Shown here: positions 43,405-56,590 of the stretch, piece after piece
Layout of the letters: each line of letters begins with the position of its first letter
Position numbering within the stretch: position 1 is the first letter of the stretch
NCBI RefSeq assembly: GCF_018143015.1
Contig: NC_054755.1
Span: 15,574,278-15,638,277 of the forward strand
Direction of reading: 5' to 3'
DNA length: 64,000 nucleotides
Source of the DNA: Lytechinus variegatus
Lineage: Eukaryota > Echinodermata > Echinoidea > Temnopleuroida > Toxopneustidae
Made by a program: the position numbers and the translations under genes
Notes under the pieces: generated by a model
Database searches by the model: none
Seen by the model: the letters and a program-made list of their open reading frames with translations, nothing else
What the model was told of the DNA's origin: nothing

Positions 43405-46400
43405 ATGGAGATCTTCATCGGATTCTCGTTGTTCGTATCTGCCATAGTATTGCTTGTGTTTAGCGTAGAATCGAATTGTTTTCATCTGGGCAGCAAATAT
43501 TATAAACTAGATCCAATGTGGCCGATTGACAGCCAAGTATTCCAGGGAGAAGTCTTTAGCGCTGCAATTGACGACGTCAAAGGAGAGGTTTATGTGTCAC
43601 AGGTAAATCTGTAGTCCCACGTGTTGAGTTTTGTGTATTGTGGAATTCGTCATAAGGCTTAGCCGCGAATCTGAATGTTTTGCCCGAGTGACTCTTACTA
43701 TTGGCTTAATTAAAACTCGCTTATGAAGGGGAAGAAGATGAAGAAAAAATTGAGGAAAATTGGGAAGAACGAGATAGCAAAGAAAGTATGTTAAGAATAG
43801 TGTGTTACATAATCATGTAAATTGTAATCCTTCATTTTGTTTCGCTTTTGAAAAAAAAAATTGTCAACATGAACATGATAAGTCAATTGTTTTGTTTCTG
43901 AAAAAGAAATCAAGATGTATGCATGAACATTGCATGGTGATTAATTGTTGTCAATGGAAAATGTTCAATAATGAAAGACAAGCTTCATCATGACAGTTAT
44001 AAATTATTTTTTTGTTTTGTAGAGAGGTGATGATATACCTCATGTCCTTGTGTTCGACATTGGAGCCGGCAAACTCCTTCGGAACTTCACCTACAAGGAT
44101 AGCAGTACACTACAGGACATTCATGGCATGAGATGGCAATTTAATGAAACCAATCAGCAAGGCTATGTCTGGGTGACGGATGTAGGCAATGGTATGTTGA
44201 AGAAAAATGTGTAGAGTTGTGGAAATTTTATTATTTACATTTGAATCAGAGAGGCAGTCGTTGTTTTGTTAACATGAAATGGTGTGCGTAGAAAGAAATA
44301 CCAAGCATTTTTGCAGAAGATATCTGTTGTGTAATTGTTAGAATAATTATCATCATCATTTTCATCCTCATTATTATCATTGTTATAATCATTTGATTAT
44401 TAGTATTGTTGTTATTATTATTTTGATTTATATTTATTTTAGTTTTTATTATCACAGCTATTATCATTCTCACAACTATTATTATCATAACCATCATCAT
44501 TATCATCATCAGTATAATAAAACTTACATTCCCAAGTAAGATATTATTGTACTTTCAAATTTAACCTTTTACTCAGACTATAAAAATATATCTGTCAAAA
44601 GTGTGAATCTATCAATTATCTCTAGGGCCTCATGGGTATACTGTCAAAAGGCTTTTACCGGACGGAACGCTTGATCTTACAATGGGTGTGGCTGGCAAGG
44701 CTGGTACCTCTCTGCATCCTCTCATGTTTGGAAATGTTGCTGATGTTGCAATCAATAAAGACGGCATCCTTTACGTTGCCGATGGTGATGGAGGAGTCAA
44801 CAATAGAGTTGTTAAAGTGGAATTGAGTAAGTTTTACTTTCTTCAATGTTTAAGAAAGCACATTTTGATTCTGTTAAACGCTGGTCTTCACCGTACTAAA
44901 TTATTAGAATCACTTGAGGATGAAATGATGCTAGCTTTGAAGGTTTGCATGGTGATAACTTAAAACTGGGTGAAAAGGTTTGCAGGTACAGAGATACAAA
45001 GGTAGTCCTTAAAGGAATTGTTGCGTTCTATTTAGGTGAATGTATTTATCCTATGAATAGGTATAATGATTAATATTAAATGAATGGAGGTAGAGATATA
45101 CCGGTAGATAAAAAAACAAGCGCACTGCTAGTTACCAAGAATGCATATAGCATTTTCATTTATTTGAATGCAGGATAAAAGAGCATTGTAGATTAAATGC
45201 CTTGCTCATTGGCATAGGTGCCACGACCAGGAATCAAACCCGGACTATCCATGCACAGGGAGGTGCCTTTGACCACTTCACCATGGCACATATAAAAATG
45301 AGTGAAGGAATAATGGATTACATTAATGATGAATTATAAAATGATTTATTGAGTCTTGGAATTCTTTTTTTTAGAATGCTCCAAAGGGAGTGGAGAAAGA
45401 ACATATTATGTTTTGCCATCTGTAAAGTGCTTAGAGACTCCGATCCAATGTAAAAGTGGAATATTATCATTATAATTAATTGGGAAATTGATACATAGAT
45501 GAATTGATAGGTCACTATTCTCTATCTGCCTCTTCTTTGGCAGGGAATTCCGGCCCGTTAACAATCTGGAGTGTTGGAAATAATGGCACCGCCCCTGGTC
45601 AGTTTCGCATTCCCCACAGTGTAGAGCTGGACGACGGCGGCAGGCTCTGGGTGGCTGATCGGATGAACGGGAGGCTGGAGGCCTTCGATGCCTCAACTGG
45701 AACGTTTCTTGGAAATTGGAGCTCATGCTTCTATGATGGTGAACCCTACTCTGTCAGGTAAGCAACTTCCAATAGGATGCGAAAAGTCTGGTTGCTTTAA
45801 AAGGGATGTCCACTAGGAAATGGTGGTAGAGGGGCTGTGGCTTAGTTGATAAATCTCTGGACTTTGAACCATGAGGTCCGGGGTTCAAATCCCACGGCAG
45901 CACTTGCGTCCTTTGACAACATGTTTATCTGCCTTTGCCACTCTCCACCCAGGTGAAGTAGATGGGTATCCAGTACGAAGGAATTCCTCGAGTGCTTGAG
46001 CGTCCGATCAAGATAGCCATTCAAAAGCCAGGGTAATAGGATGCAGCTCTTAGAAACACTGTATTAAGTGCTACATATATATAATTGTTGTATATTGTTG
46101 TTATAATTATCATTATGAGTTATTATTGATAAAGAAGAAAAATTAGTGAAATGTGTTGGTGAAGGTTTGATGAAAATCCATCAAAAAATGAAAAAGATAT
46201 GAATTGTTGAAGTTTTGAATTTGCAAGCATCTCTCCCATATTTCATGAAATTATTTCTTTTTATCATATTTATAGATTATATACATATAAATCATATCAT
46301 AACTTGTCTTCAAGCAAAAACTTATTCAGCAACAAGATCTAATAAAGAAGAGATTTACTTTGAGGGTGTAAATATAATTTTCTTACCACATTTTGTTTAT

Positions 46401-46662
46401 CTCTTTTGTATGTAGACTTAGCAAAGACAGAGGCCACTTCATTGTGACTCAGCTGAATTCTGACCAGATTGTGTTGGTCAAGGCCGCCCCGGGTTCTGGC
46501 CCAATAGGGGACACTTGCCATCGACTGGACACAATAGCCCTTGGTAAGGACACCAAGCCCCACCTAGTGGCCGTCAGCAAAGCAACAGGGGCATTCTTTG
46601 TTGGCGAGCTCGGGAGTCAGTCATGCCAAAAATTTGTGCCAATTTTGCAAAATAACCTTTGA
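43405..46662 (+). CDS. NHLRC3: NHL repeat-containing protein 3, complete (342 aa, 5 exons)
   Basis: Exons 43405-43602, 44023-44191, 44626-44826, 45544-45757 and 46416-46662 (TGA) join in phase, giving 342 residues, about the length of vertebrate NHLRC3. The N terminus is a signal peptide or signal anchor (MEIFIGFSLFVSAIVLLVFS). NHL/beta-propeller repeats follow: exon 2 starts RGDDIPHVLVFDIGAGK and ends VWVTDVGNG; exon 3 has GKAGTSLHPLMFGNVADVAI and ILYVADGDGGVNNRVVKV; exon 4 has FRIPHSVELDDGGRLWVADR. These blocks match NHLRC3 in order and spacing. N-glycosylation sequons (NFT, NGT, NWS) fit a secretory or lysosomal protein; its activity is not established. An in-frame Met at 43321 would add 28 arginine-rich residues before the signal sequence, so I prefer the start at 43405. 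Confidence 0.92.
44335..44520. repeat. ATT/ATC trinucleotide-rich low-complexity tract
   Basis: Interspersed ATTATTATT, ATCATCATC and TTATTATC runs in NHLRC3 intron 2. It gives a Met/Ile/Asn open frame that is not a gene. Confidence 0.7.
45150..45298 (-). repeat. tRNA-SINE head, third type, reverse
   Basis: Minus strand: TGCCATGGTGAAGTGGTCAA (A-box region) and GTCCGGGTTTGATTCCTGGT (B box), then GGCACCTATGCCAATGAGCA. No full body was identified. A separate SINE tail (CTGTAAAGTGCTTAGAGACT..TATTATCATT) lies at about 45405-45480 on +. Confidence 0.5.
45829..46112 (+). repeat. tRNA-derived SINE, type 1
   Basis: Head GGGGCTGTGGCTTAGTTGAT with B box GGTTCAAATCCCACG; body CACTCTCCACCCAGGTGAAG and GAAGGAATTCCTCGAGTGC; tail GTGCTACATATATATAATTG. 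Same family as 7323-7597. It lies in NHLRC3 intron 4. Confidence 0.8.
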
Positions 46663-46811
46663 TCTTAAGCCCTGTTGTATGGCAACTTTTAAAATCCACC
46701 GTGTTTTCTATAGGTGACCTACCTCCCTAAAATCAACAATACATCCTAAGCTTTATATAACTTGTCAAAATTGATCAACAATTACCTGCACAAGTACTGG
46801 AGTGAATGTGG

Positions 46812-47041
46812 GGGCATTGACGCTCCATGGTCTAGCGGTTATGACTCAGGTCTTTCAATCGGTGGGTTTGATTCCCAGCCATGGCATGTTTTCCTTCAGC
46901 AAGAAATTTACCCACATTGTGCTGCACTCAACCCTGATGAGGTGAATGGGTAAGTACGGTAGGAAGAAATTCTTCAAATGCCAGACACCTGTTGGCAGCA
47001 TGGCTATAGCCGGGGTAGTGATAATAACAACGTTATTGTAA
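46812..47041 (+). repeat. tRNA-derived SINE, type 2
   Basis: Head TGACGCTCCATGGTCTAGCG with B box GGGTTTGATTCCCAG. The body has CCATGGCATGTTTTCCTTCA, GCAAGAAATTTACCCACATT and CACTCAACCCTGATGAGGTG, ending with AGCCGGGGTAGTGATAATAA. It differs from type 1 in head and body. It lies in the NHLRC3 3' flank. Confidence 0.7.
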
Positions 47042-48423
47042 TGCTCAGTTGAGTATCTATGTAAAAGAGAAACAAGGTTTGAAGTTTGGGGTTCACTCTT
47101 CAGACATGAGATGGGTACACTGTTCAATCTCCATGAAACTTCTAAACTCTCCAGAAAAAATATGGTGTAGAAAAAAACCTGTATCTTGGTTCTTGTTCTG
47201 CTTTACAACTTCAAATTTTGGCAGTATACAGTACTTTCAATACTCAAGCTAATTTAGAATTTTGGAGACAAAATTAATATTATTAGTATTTACAAAGAAC
47301 CTTCCCTAGGACCTTATTGTGTGATTTCAAGTTTGGTGTTCGGTGTTGATTTGGGATATATATTATGTTTGCTCCATGATGTTAAAAAAATTGGAGTCAC
47401 ATTAATCCCAAATTTCTTCCAGTATTACATTTCAAAAGCAAGTAATTTTATATATTTTTATATATAAAAACAATGACACGTTTTCCTCATTTTCAAAGAA
47501 ACTCATTCAACAGAGTCATTTCATTTTGTCAGGGGACGGCAGAAGTGCCCAGGTATGCTCTTATGATACGCTTCAAATATTTTTCTTTGTATAGTACGTG
47601 CAAGAAATTATTAGTGAGAATTTCATTATGATGTCATGACTTGTATTGCATGATGTCATGGCGATTGACTGGTGACATCATCACGAATCTTGTTTAATGA
47701 TATGATTCATAAGATTGTTACTATAATAAGTACTAGTATGAGACTTTTGATTGTTGATCTTTTTAACATGTCCCTTGGAAGCTATGAAGGTTGGGATGAA
47801 GCGCCCCTATGTTTTATTTTTTATCTATTTATTTTTGTTTGCTTTTCACTTTATATCTCAACAAATTCACCTTAATTTATTGATGAAAACTTTATTTGTT
47901 TATATTCTTTTAGTTTGCTTATTAACAAACCATTACCCCCTCTGGATCTCAGGTCCCTGTTGTTGTGCCTATAGGCCAATACATGCTCTGTTAAAGATAT
48001 TCATATTATTATTTTTTTAATTGTCTAACTCATTTTTTAAAGTAATCGTATTCTAGATTTCTTAGGCTTTGTGTTTAGACATTTATGAGAAAGATACTTT
48101 TTCTTTCCTGATAAATGACAGAGTTACATGAATATTTCAGTAAGTTTTCATATAAGTTAGTTTGAAATTTCCAATAATTCATATCATTTGTAAAAAAAAA
48201 TATGTATATGATGCCATGTATAATCCTATGCAATATCAAGCCATCATATTTGGAATTTAATTTCAAAAGTACTTTTTAAATTATGTAAACTATTGTAAAT
48301 GTTAGTAAGGTTGTACAAAAATTGAGTTTTGGACCCATGATGATTTATATGGGTCTGTACCTCTGAAACACAGTTCTATAATGCCACAGTGATGTTGAGT
48401 ATATATGTATTAAAAAGATTGCC

Positions 48424-48679
48424 TGGGCCCTGTCTTTACAAAGACTTGCGATTGATTCGATCAATCTCAACTATATGGAAATCCATCAATGTTGATTTTT
48501 CTACAGGAAATTTGCACGATACCTTCGTTTTGAAAGAGAATCAAGAGAACGATGAATATGTGAGTAAATGATATCTAGAAATAATTTTGAACAAACGTAC
48601 ATAATAGATATTGGCAATGCTGACTTTCCATAGTTTGGTTGATCAGATCAATCGCAAATCTATGGAAGACGGGGCCCAG
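48424..48679. mobile_element. MITE family A copy
   Basis: Ends GGGCCCTGTCTTTACAAAG and CTATGGAAGACGGGGCCC, with GATTGATTCGATCAATCTC near the left and GATCAGATCAATCGC near the right. Same internal blocks as 36965-37242. Confidence 0.7.
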
Positions 48680-48924
48680 GAGTGACTTATTTCAAGAGAG
48701 ATCTTTAAATGACAAATCAAGCATTTAAGTGACTTTTTACCATTCTATTAATTTAATACATGAATAAATGTGATTGTAATATTGTTTGTTTGTAATGATG
48801 ACGTGCAATCAATCACTTTGTATTGTACTTAACTGGAATAAAAGATATTATTTTTAGCCAATGCCATTTGTGTTTAACATGTTTAATACCTCCTTGGAAA
48901 GAAAGAGATAAGCATGTATGGGTG

Positions 48925-49165
48925 TGTGTATGAGAGAGGGAGAGAGGATGGGAGAAACAGGGAGGAGATGGAGTAAAAAAAGAAGTAGATGGATTAGATA
49001 CAGGGGGATAACAGAAAGAGAGAGAAGGAGATAGAGTGAGAAAAAAAGTAGAGGGATTAGATAGAGAGAGGGGGTTAATAGAAACAGAGAGAATGAGATG
49101 GAGTGTAAAATAAGGAGAAATAAAAGGATTAAGTAGAGAGGGGTGGAGGAAGAGAGAGAAAGAGT
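48925..49165. repeat. Purine-rich array, about three ~65-bp units
   Basis: GAGATGGAGT or GAGATAGAGT recurs near 48965, 49028 and 49095, with GGATTAGATA and AGAGAGA blocks between. The + strand is almost pure purine over 240 bp. Confidence 0.6.
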
Positions 49166-52082
49166 AGGGTTACGTGGATTCCGTCTGTCAACTCCTACAA
49201 TCCATAACCGTCAACTAGAGCATGAGGAATATAGTTAAAGGTGACCTTCACCCTGACGAAAAGTATATATATACCAGCAAAAATAATGAGAAATTTTGGT
49301 TAAGGTTTGAGGAAAATCCTCCAGTTCATAGACATTGTTACTTTTGATTCGTAACACTATATACGAGCAGGTTCAAATTCAAATTTATTTATTTCACTTC
49401 CATCAAACAAAAACAAATTGTATACCATAAACATGAATATTTGTATCCGTTGCAAAAAAAACATAATGATACATATGTTGTGAAAAAATAATTAGACAAT
49501 TTGGGCAACACATTGTATAGGTTTTAAATATGTATACTATTTTTCAATAGAAATTAAATTAAGATGGAAATGGAGTGACCCACTAAAAAGCAGGTATCCC
49601 ATGCTACGTAATAAAAATGCATAAATTTCAATTTTACATAATTGTTCATGGTGAATAAAATATGTCTTTCAGGAGCAGATGTGAAATGATTTCTCTTTGG
49701 ATATACAGAAGGTACACATTCATTTTGTGTCAGTGTTTTTTTTTTAAGAAATGGCATTTCAATAACTACACAATATTCGTCAAAAAATTCTAATAACTTT
49801 TTAACTTTTAATTGACTTTCCTGAAACCTTCACAAATACTTTTTGTTATTTTATTACAATAACCTCTTCGACGGAGTGAATTTCCCTCTTTAAGAAAAAT
49901 CCGAATACATTACGATTATATATCTGTAGCGTAGTGAAGATTAATGTAGAGTGTGAACACACCAAAATGTACCTGAATTCCGAAAAAGGGCATTTTGAGG
50001 GTAAAGGATTCCTTAGGGATATAGGACCGACAAACAAATATATCTTTCACAGTTTAAAATGGTTTTGTAGACTGAATGGCAGAGAAAATTGAGAGATAGG
50101 TCGAGAATATTGAACTGTCCTAGACAGAGAATTTATTTTTGTCAATTTTAGTTATATATTTGTTGATATTTTGAATGAGGGCAGGTGTCGGTCTGTCACT
50201 AGTTAATTGACTCCGTAGAGCTTAAGCTGTCAGTAGGTTCTCGATAGAAGGGAATAGAGAGGATCCAGTGTACCCGAATGGAGTAAGTCCTGCCCCTCTA
50301 ATTGACCAATTAGGAGGTAAGAATGATTTTTGAATTTAACATGAGAAATTTGAGATTTGAATTTAAATATTTTGTCCAATGGAAATAGGTTTTGCCCTGC
50401 CCATTAAAAAGAGTGACAGTGGAGTTAGATCAGGTGACCAAAATATTATTATGGGATGGAAAAATAATAGAAAATAATAAGATATTTTCTGGAATAGAGG
50501 TGTGAGCTAGGTAGCTTGACTGAGTGTGGATGCAGTATAAAACCCCATGTTCCCTTTCCTCATTTCCCTTCTCTCATTTTGGATGCCCCCATAAATTTCG
50601 AATCATCCGAATCCCCCCATATCAAATTTTTCTTTTTTCTTTACAAAACAAAACGGACATACGTGTATTTGATTGGTATATGAGAGATCATTTCAGGGGA
50701 AAAGACTCTTTACCAGTTTATTTCTCTATTTCTTTTCCGAGTTTCAAGACTATATAGAGTATCCCAAAGGGAGCCCCCTGTCTACACCGAAGAGACAGGA
50801 CGATGTCTGGACGGTGTCGTTAGAAGGGACGGGATCATGCAACCCATCAGTACTAAGATACGATAGTCTTTATAATAATAGGGAAAAAGAAGGAGAGGAA
50901 CGAGTTTAAAGGACACGTCGAAGAAAAGAAAGAAAATAATAGTAGGCCAAATGAGTTGGCGGTAATAGTCAAATACGACTGGTCGCCATTAATATCCAAC
51001 AAACAACAACAACAACCTCTTTGCACTTGCACCCGCATAAATTTTATCCACGTCCCAGAGCATTTGCCACCCCCTCTTCTTCTTCTTTCTTTTCTTTCTT
51101 CGTCTTCGTAACCAATTGGACTCCTGAAGAACTTGTTATTAAAGTTAAATCAAAGTTTTTTCCTGCTCCAGAAAGAAACTTTTAAAATTTGTCGTCTGTG
51201 TCTTCGATTTGCCGATAAAGCAACGAATTAAAGACTGTGATTTGGCGAAGCAAATAATCTTCAGTTCAAAAACCTTGAATTTTGTTCATGAAATTTAAAC
51301 AACTGGACATGATGTATCTTCTTTACTAATAAGTTCAGTAACGAACTGCAACAAGTTAAAGTATTCCAAGTGATAGAGAGGAACGAACACATTTTTGTTG
51401 ATCCTGGTGGAAACCTGAGTGGAAAAGGAGCTGGTGAACCGACCATGGGTTGATTGAGATGGAGGAAACGTCCGCCACATCGTAGCGAGGAACGTCGAGA
51501 GAGAGAATCCAGAAATCAGCTAAGTAGACAAGTTTTTTTCATATAAAAAGGCCTATATATGATTAGAACTATAAACATTTAATCCTATAATACTACGAAG
51601 GACATTAGAAATTTAGGGCCCACGAACTATAAAAAACTTTTCCTTTTCTTCTTGTACTTTACCTTTTCCCTTACTCACAGTTTGAGTGATGGTGTGAATG
51701 CACATGTATGTTGAGCTCATAATTATTTACAGTGTATCTTGGGTAATGCTAGAAAGTAAACCATGGTAATTGGTTTAGAGGAAACCAACTGTTGAGAAAA
51801 CCAAGAAGTGTAAGCATAAATTTTTGATATAATAAACAAGCGACCAAGTTAGAGATTTAAATCTTTTATTTGTCTTTGGCGTTTATTTTACGGTGGTCTT
51901 TGTGTTAATTAACCTCCCCCCAGCTCGGCAGTGTTGAGGCGGTGCTTTTCCTGAGCTAAACAGACCTTATACAAAAACCATTTCCCCGCCCGCCGGGATA
52001 AAGCCGCTGTCGAGGAGGGGTGGGGGAGCGTTAGATCTATATGATTATGTTTGTATTTATGGATTATATATGTCATATAATC

Positions 52083-52132
52083 ATAAGAGAGTCAAAAGGG
52101 ACCTAAGCTTAGGCCCCTTTTGACTCTCTTAT
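52083..52132. repeat. 50-bp near-perfect palindrome
   Basis: Arms 52083-52107 and 52108-52132 are complementary at 24 of 25 positions, centred on CCTAAGCTTAGG with CAAAAGGG/CCCTTTTG further out. There is no loop. Confidence 0.9.
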
Positions 52133-55100
52133 TTCCTCCATTGGCTCTTTTTTTAGATAAGCAGATTTCAGCAGCTTCTTTTTGTCACATAATCAATCGA
52201 ACATATTTGATACATTTATTGTATTGTTTGAATGCAGAAAAACTATCAAACATGAAAACAAAATACAAATGGATGTGTCATAAGTTTTATGATGCACTCT
52301 ACCAAGTGCAGGCGTCGTCAGCAAACCTGCACAAAACTTAAATATGAAACTCGTGATTAATTATGTACTGTATGTCTGTTAGTACCGTTACATTTAGTGA
52401 TATGAGTCCTTAAAAAAACCGCCTGGGCCCCATCAGTAAAGGTGCAAAAAAAAAAAGTTTGGAACTCGTGATGAATGAAAATAACGTCATCGGTGGTGGT
52501 TTTAGCCCCCTTCCCAAATTGTGTAAAAAAAAATGACCATCTGATTGTGAATTGGTGCATGGTCAATGCCCCACTATTGGCTCAGCCCCCTCCCCAACTT
52601 TCAAAAATCGTTCCGCGGCCCCTGATATGGAATTTTGAGATTTTCAAAGAGCATGCACGAACGCGTGAATGACACTACAATTGACCTTTTATTACATTTG
52701 AACTAATGAAGGCCAAAAAATATTTGTATTTTTCATTTGTACTTGTCATAACCTCTCCTGCCTAAATCTGGAATATACTGTAGGATAACCTTTAATTATC
52801 ATATCAATGAATGGGGTTTTACCAGTTTTCTTTTAAACAATTTGTATTATATTAATTTTTTATAATAAAAATAATTTTGAATAGACCCATTTTTATCTTT
52901 ATTGTTTTCCCAAATTCGTATGCAATTTTATCATTACAACATCGGAACTTCCGCTCTCTTTTTTACGACCCATAATGCCTGTCATTGTGCTTTTAAGAAT
53001 GAATATACTTGGAACATAATTCACGGATAAATATCCCGTGGTGATTCTACACCTGATTGCTAAGAAAGTATAAGTGAATGTAAGGTACTATACAGAAGAG
53101 AGCTGTTTTCAAAGAAGGGGGTGTGACCGATTGGTATGATTCCTCTCACGTCCCTGGTTTGACGCAAATGACGAAAAATTGCGACATACTGCGCCCCCCC
53201 CCCCTCCTCCCTATAGATCCGCCACTGGCAACATAAAGGGTGACTTTGTAAGACTTTTGGTACACCTGAGGGGGGCACCCCTTCTATAGGCTTTTGTACA
53301 CGATTTTTAAATCGATGTACATGGATACCTTTCCCGTCCCCCAATTGAGGAATTGAAAATGGTACGCAACCGGCCGCTATTTAAATATGGAACAACGTGT
53401 CTGCGGATGAGTTGGACGCCGTAAAAATATCAAAAATTAAAAAAAAACATAAAAATAAATCAATCCTGTTGCGCAGAAGAGAGTCATCTTGATTTTTTGT
53501 CTTGATGATGCCAAACACAACCTTAATTCAGTGGTGTGATTAAGCGACAATGCTGAGGGGGGGGGGCATGGAGACATGGGGTAAAAGGCAAAATTCTAAG
53601 GAAGTTGGGAGTAAGCAAAGCGAGCGAGAAATGCATTTTTTATGCCTTATAGCTCTTAAACAAATCTGATTTAGTGATACATTTCAGACGATAATAACAT
53701 CACAGTCCTTTTTAAAATTCATTTTCTTTCTTTTTTTTCAAATAATCTTTTCTCTCGATCTTTTTTCTTGGTTGTGTGACTTTTTATTGGGGGGGGGGGG
53801 TACATGCCTCCAAGACCCTCTCCGGCTCTTTTCAACTATTATATATATCCACCGGTAAGACTGAGAAAAAGAAAAATAATTGAAGATATATCTGGAATTT
53901 GCGTATAGTTACAAGCTAGGAAACACCAGATGGAGAACAGTTTAAATTCGTTTATTTTGAGAACGGTTTACAAGGATATGCATGTGGATAAACATTTAAA
54001 ACCGAACCGTATATTTTGTCTTAATATATACGGCATATGGATGCAGTTACCGGTGTCACAAGGATCAAGTTCACTACAGCTGCATTTATTAAAGCAGAAA
54101 TACATGCAGTCTAATTACAGGATGATACACGGAAAATATAGATCTACCAAGAAATTAAATTTGGTATAATAGATTGATTTAGGAAAAACATGGATGCCAA
54201 TTAACCAAGAAAAGTATTTGAAGAAACTGTAAAAGCAGGTTGTGGGATGGGCATTTTGCCAGACGAAGAAGGAAAAATTTGGAGTGAAAAAATGGCTGTT
54301 GCTAGAAATACTATTATGTTGACTTTTATCTTTAGTCATAGTCTTGACTGCCTGTTCTACTGGGACACAGGCAGCGTGTTGCTGTTCCACCTACTGGACA
54401 TGCTTTTGGACATCATTGCTCAAAAGATCTAGCATTTATCGAAATTAATTCATTCGTCATTATACGAAGACGATTGTTGTCTTTTTTTTAATTAATAATA
54501 TTTACAAGGTTAGGGGGCGTCCCTTCAATTTTGAATTTGTGCAGCAGTAGTATTGTATTGGAGAGATTTGTCCTGTTCCCCCTTGTACCCCGCCAGACAC
54601 AAGCACTCACAAATCGCCGCACAGAGATCTATGCCATATAGAGGCTTAAGCCAGTTCGTAGTTCCTTTCTGCGCATGATCAAAAGATTCTACACATGATC
54701 AGAAGAAGGTCATTTGTACTAAAGTGACATGGTGGTTTAAAATCTAATGAGATAAGCACCAACTTTGATGTCTTGATTATTCATATATTCTTTTGAATTA
54801 TCGTTTTCATTTACATCCACAAAAAACAACAATGCTTCCACGAACGACTGGTATTTCACAGTTTGTCAAGTACATTGTGCAACATGCTAAGATATGCATT
54901 CAAAGTAGGAATGCAACAAATACCTTCATTAAATGTTCATTGGTGTGCTATTCTAGTCACCTGGTCTATTCAATTTCTTCATCCTGCTATGTAAGGCAAG
55001 CTTACGTAATATCGTGCTTTGAAATCTGCCTATCATGATGAAAGAAATGAAAGGTCATTTTACCAAAATTGCCCATGAAGTAACTACGAACTGGTCTATT

Positions 55101-55831
55101 ATCATGATTATTATGTGCCGTGCCGGCATAAGGTCACAGACGGGCCCTTTCCACTGTTACACTATCAGATCATTAATTGCCCTCTCGTTGATGAAGCAGC
55201 AAGTGTTTTTTTTTTGGAAGAAATACTTGTTAGTACAAGTTTCAGTCAGGGCATTTGTTTGTAGACTATAGTGGGAACCTAGTTTGCGGCACAGACTCTG
55301 ATTGAAACTTTGATCAACAACTGGGTCTTCACACAAAGACTAGCACATACGAAACTTACTGTTAACACAAGACATAGCCGCACATTCAGACCCCTTCACG
55401 CGAGTGAAGTGTTTGTACATCAGACTAGTTGAATATCGATGCACTTATCCGAAGCTATTATCTTGTTCTAATTTTCTTGAGAACTATTATTGCATCTTAT
55501 TCATGTCAGCTATAATAATATAAAAGTAATATAACTAATTAGTTCAATCACTATATGTATTTGTCTTACGTATTTATTTCCCGTTCTAATTCCTATATTG
55601 TCTAATACGTCAGTTCAAACAGTGTTGGGCTAATTCCGTATTTTATTTTATGAAAAACAACGAAATTATCATACCATTTTTATTTTTAGGGACCAAAGAA
55701 ATGCAATCCCTGCTTTTAATCAGGGTCCATCGCTTTGTTTTTGTTTTTTTTATCGCAGAAACCTGTTTGTTTCTTCAACTTATTGTGCTTGGTTAATGAT
55801 TACTTTATCATTTTCCTATCACTTTGTCAAT

Positions 55832-55998
55832 TGTTCTTTGTTTATCATGTATGTATTATTATGAATTATTTTAACAATTCTTTGTTTATCATGTATGTAT
55901 TATTATGAATTATTTTAACAATTCTTTGTTTATCATGTATGTATTATTACGAATTATTTTAACAATTCTTTGCTTATGTGTATTATTATGAATTGTAA
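55832..55998. repeat. 44-bp tandem repeat, about 3.8 copies
   Basis: AATTCTTTGTTTATCATGTA and TGTATTATTATGAATTATTT repeat with exact 44-bp spacing (AATTC at 55876, 55920, 55964). Units are almost identical, so the array is young. Confidence 0.85.
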
Positions 55999-56590
55999 AT
56001 GAAAACGAGTCACAGTGGGAAAAATAAATCCAAATCAAATCACTTGTAATTTGGAATATAATATGCATCATCGTGAACACTGGCATCAAATATTTTCTTC
56101 CAAATAAATTCATATAATTTATCTTGCCTTATTAAAGTTATCTTATTGAAGTGTCGAAGGAATTCGAAAGTTAAAAATAACACTTAAGACAACAGGGAAA
56201 GGGCATCGCATATATATTTATATGCATATTAATAACCACTACTTGGCCGACCGTTCTCCTCTTTTCGGCTTAAAAATGTAATAGACTTTTGTGAGACAAA
56301 ATATGCTTCCCTCCCTCAATCATAGATAACTCACCCTAATTCAGCTTTGTACATTATTATTAAATAATACTCCCGATAATACTCTTTAAATATCTCAATT
56401 TCTGATAAAGGCATGAGTTTCAACCATGTAATTCCAATTAGCTTGTCATGTTACAATGCTCTGATATCAATTTGAATTAGGCCTATAGTTAGATGATTTA
56501 CTTTAACCCTTGGGTTTCTGAAAAATTAGAAAAAAAAACATTTTTACATAACTTATATCACATAATTTAATGTGCCTTTTCACATTAAGT

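Larger units (their letters stand above)
46663..49160. other. NHLRC3 3' flank
   Basis: Besides the SINE at 46812, the MITE at 48424 and the purine array at 48925, an AATAAA at 48837-48842 is a possible distal polyadenylation signal. This would imply a 2.2-kb 3' UTR, so it is uncertain. Confidence 0.35.
49166..56590. other. Gene-poor intergenic region
   Basis: Holds the palindrome at 52083 and the 44-bp array at 55832. 50750-51500 is less AT-rich, with scattered CpGs, but gives no convincing exon. 52420-53290 contains C-rich repeat fragments (AGCCCCCTTCCCAA-like and GATCCGCCACTGGCA). Confidence 0.4.

Noticed and set aside
50673..51480. Small open frames in a less AT-rich, CpG-containing stretch
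   Set aside because: No recognisable protein, no consistent splice phase; it could be an untranslated exon or promoter but nothing supports it.
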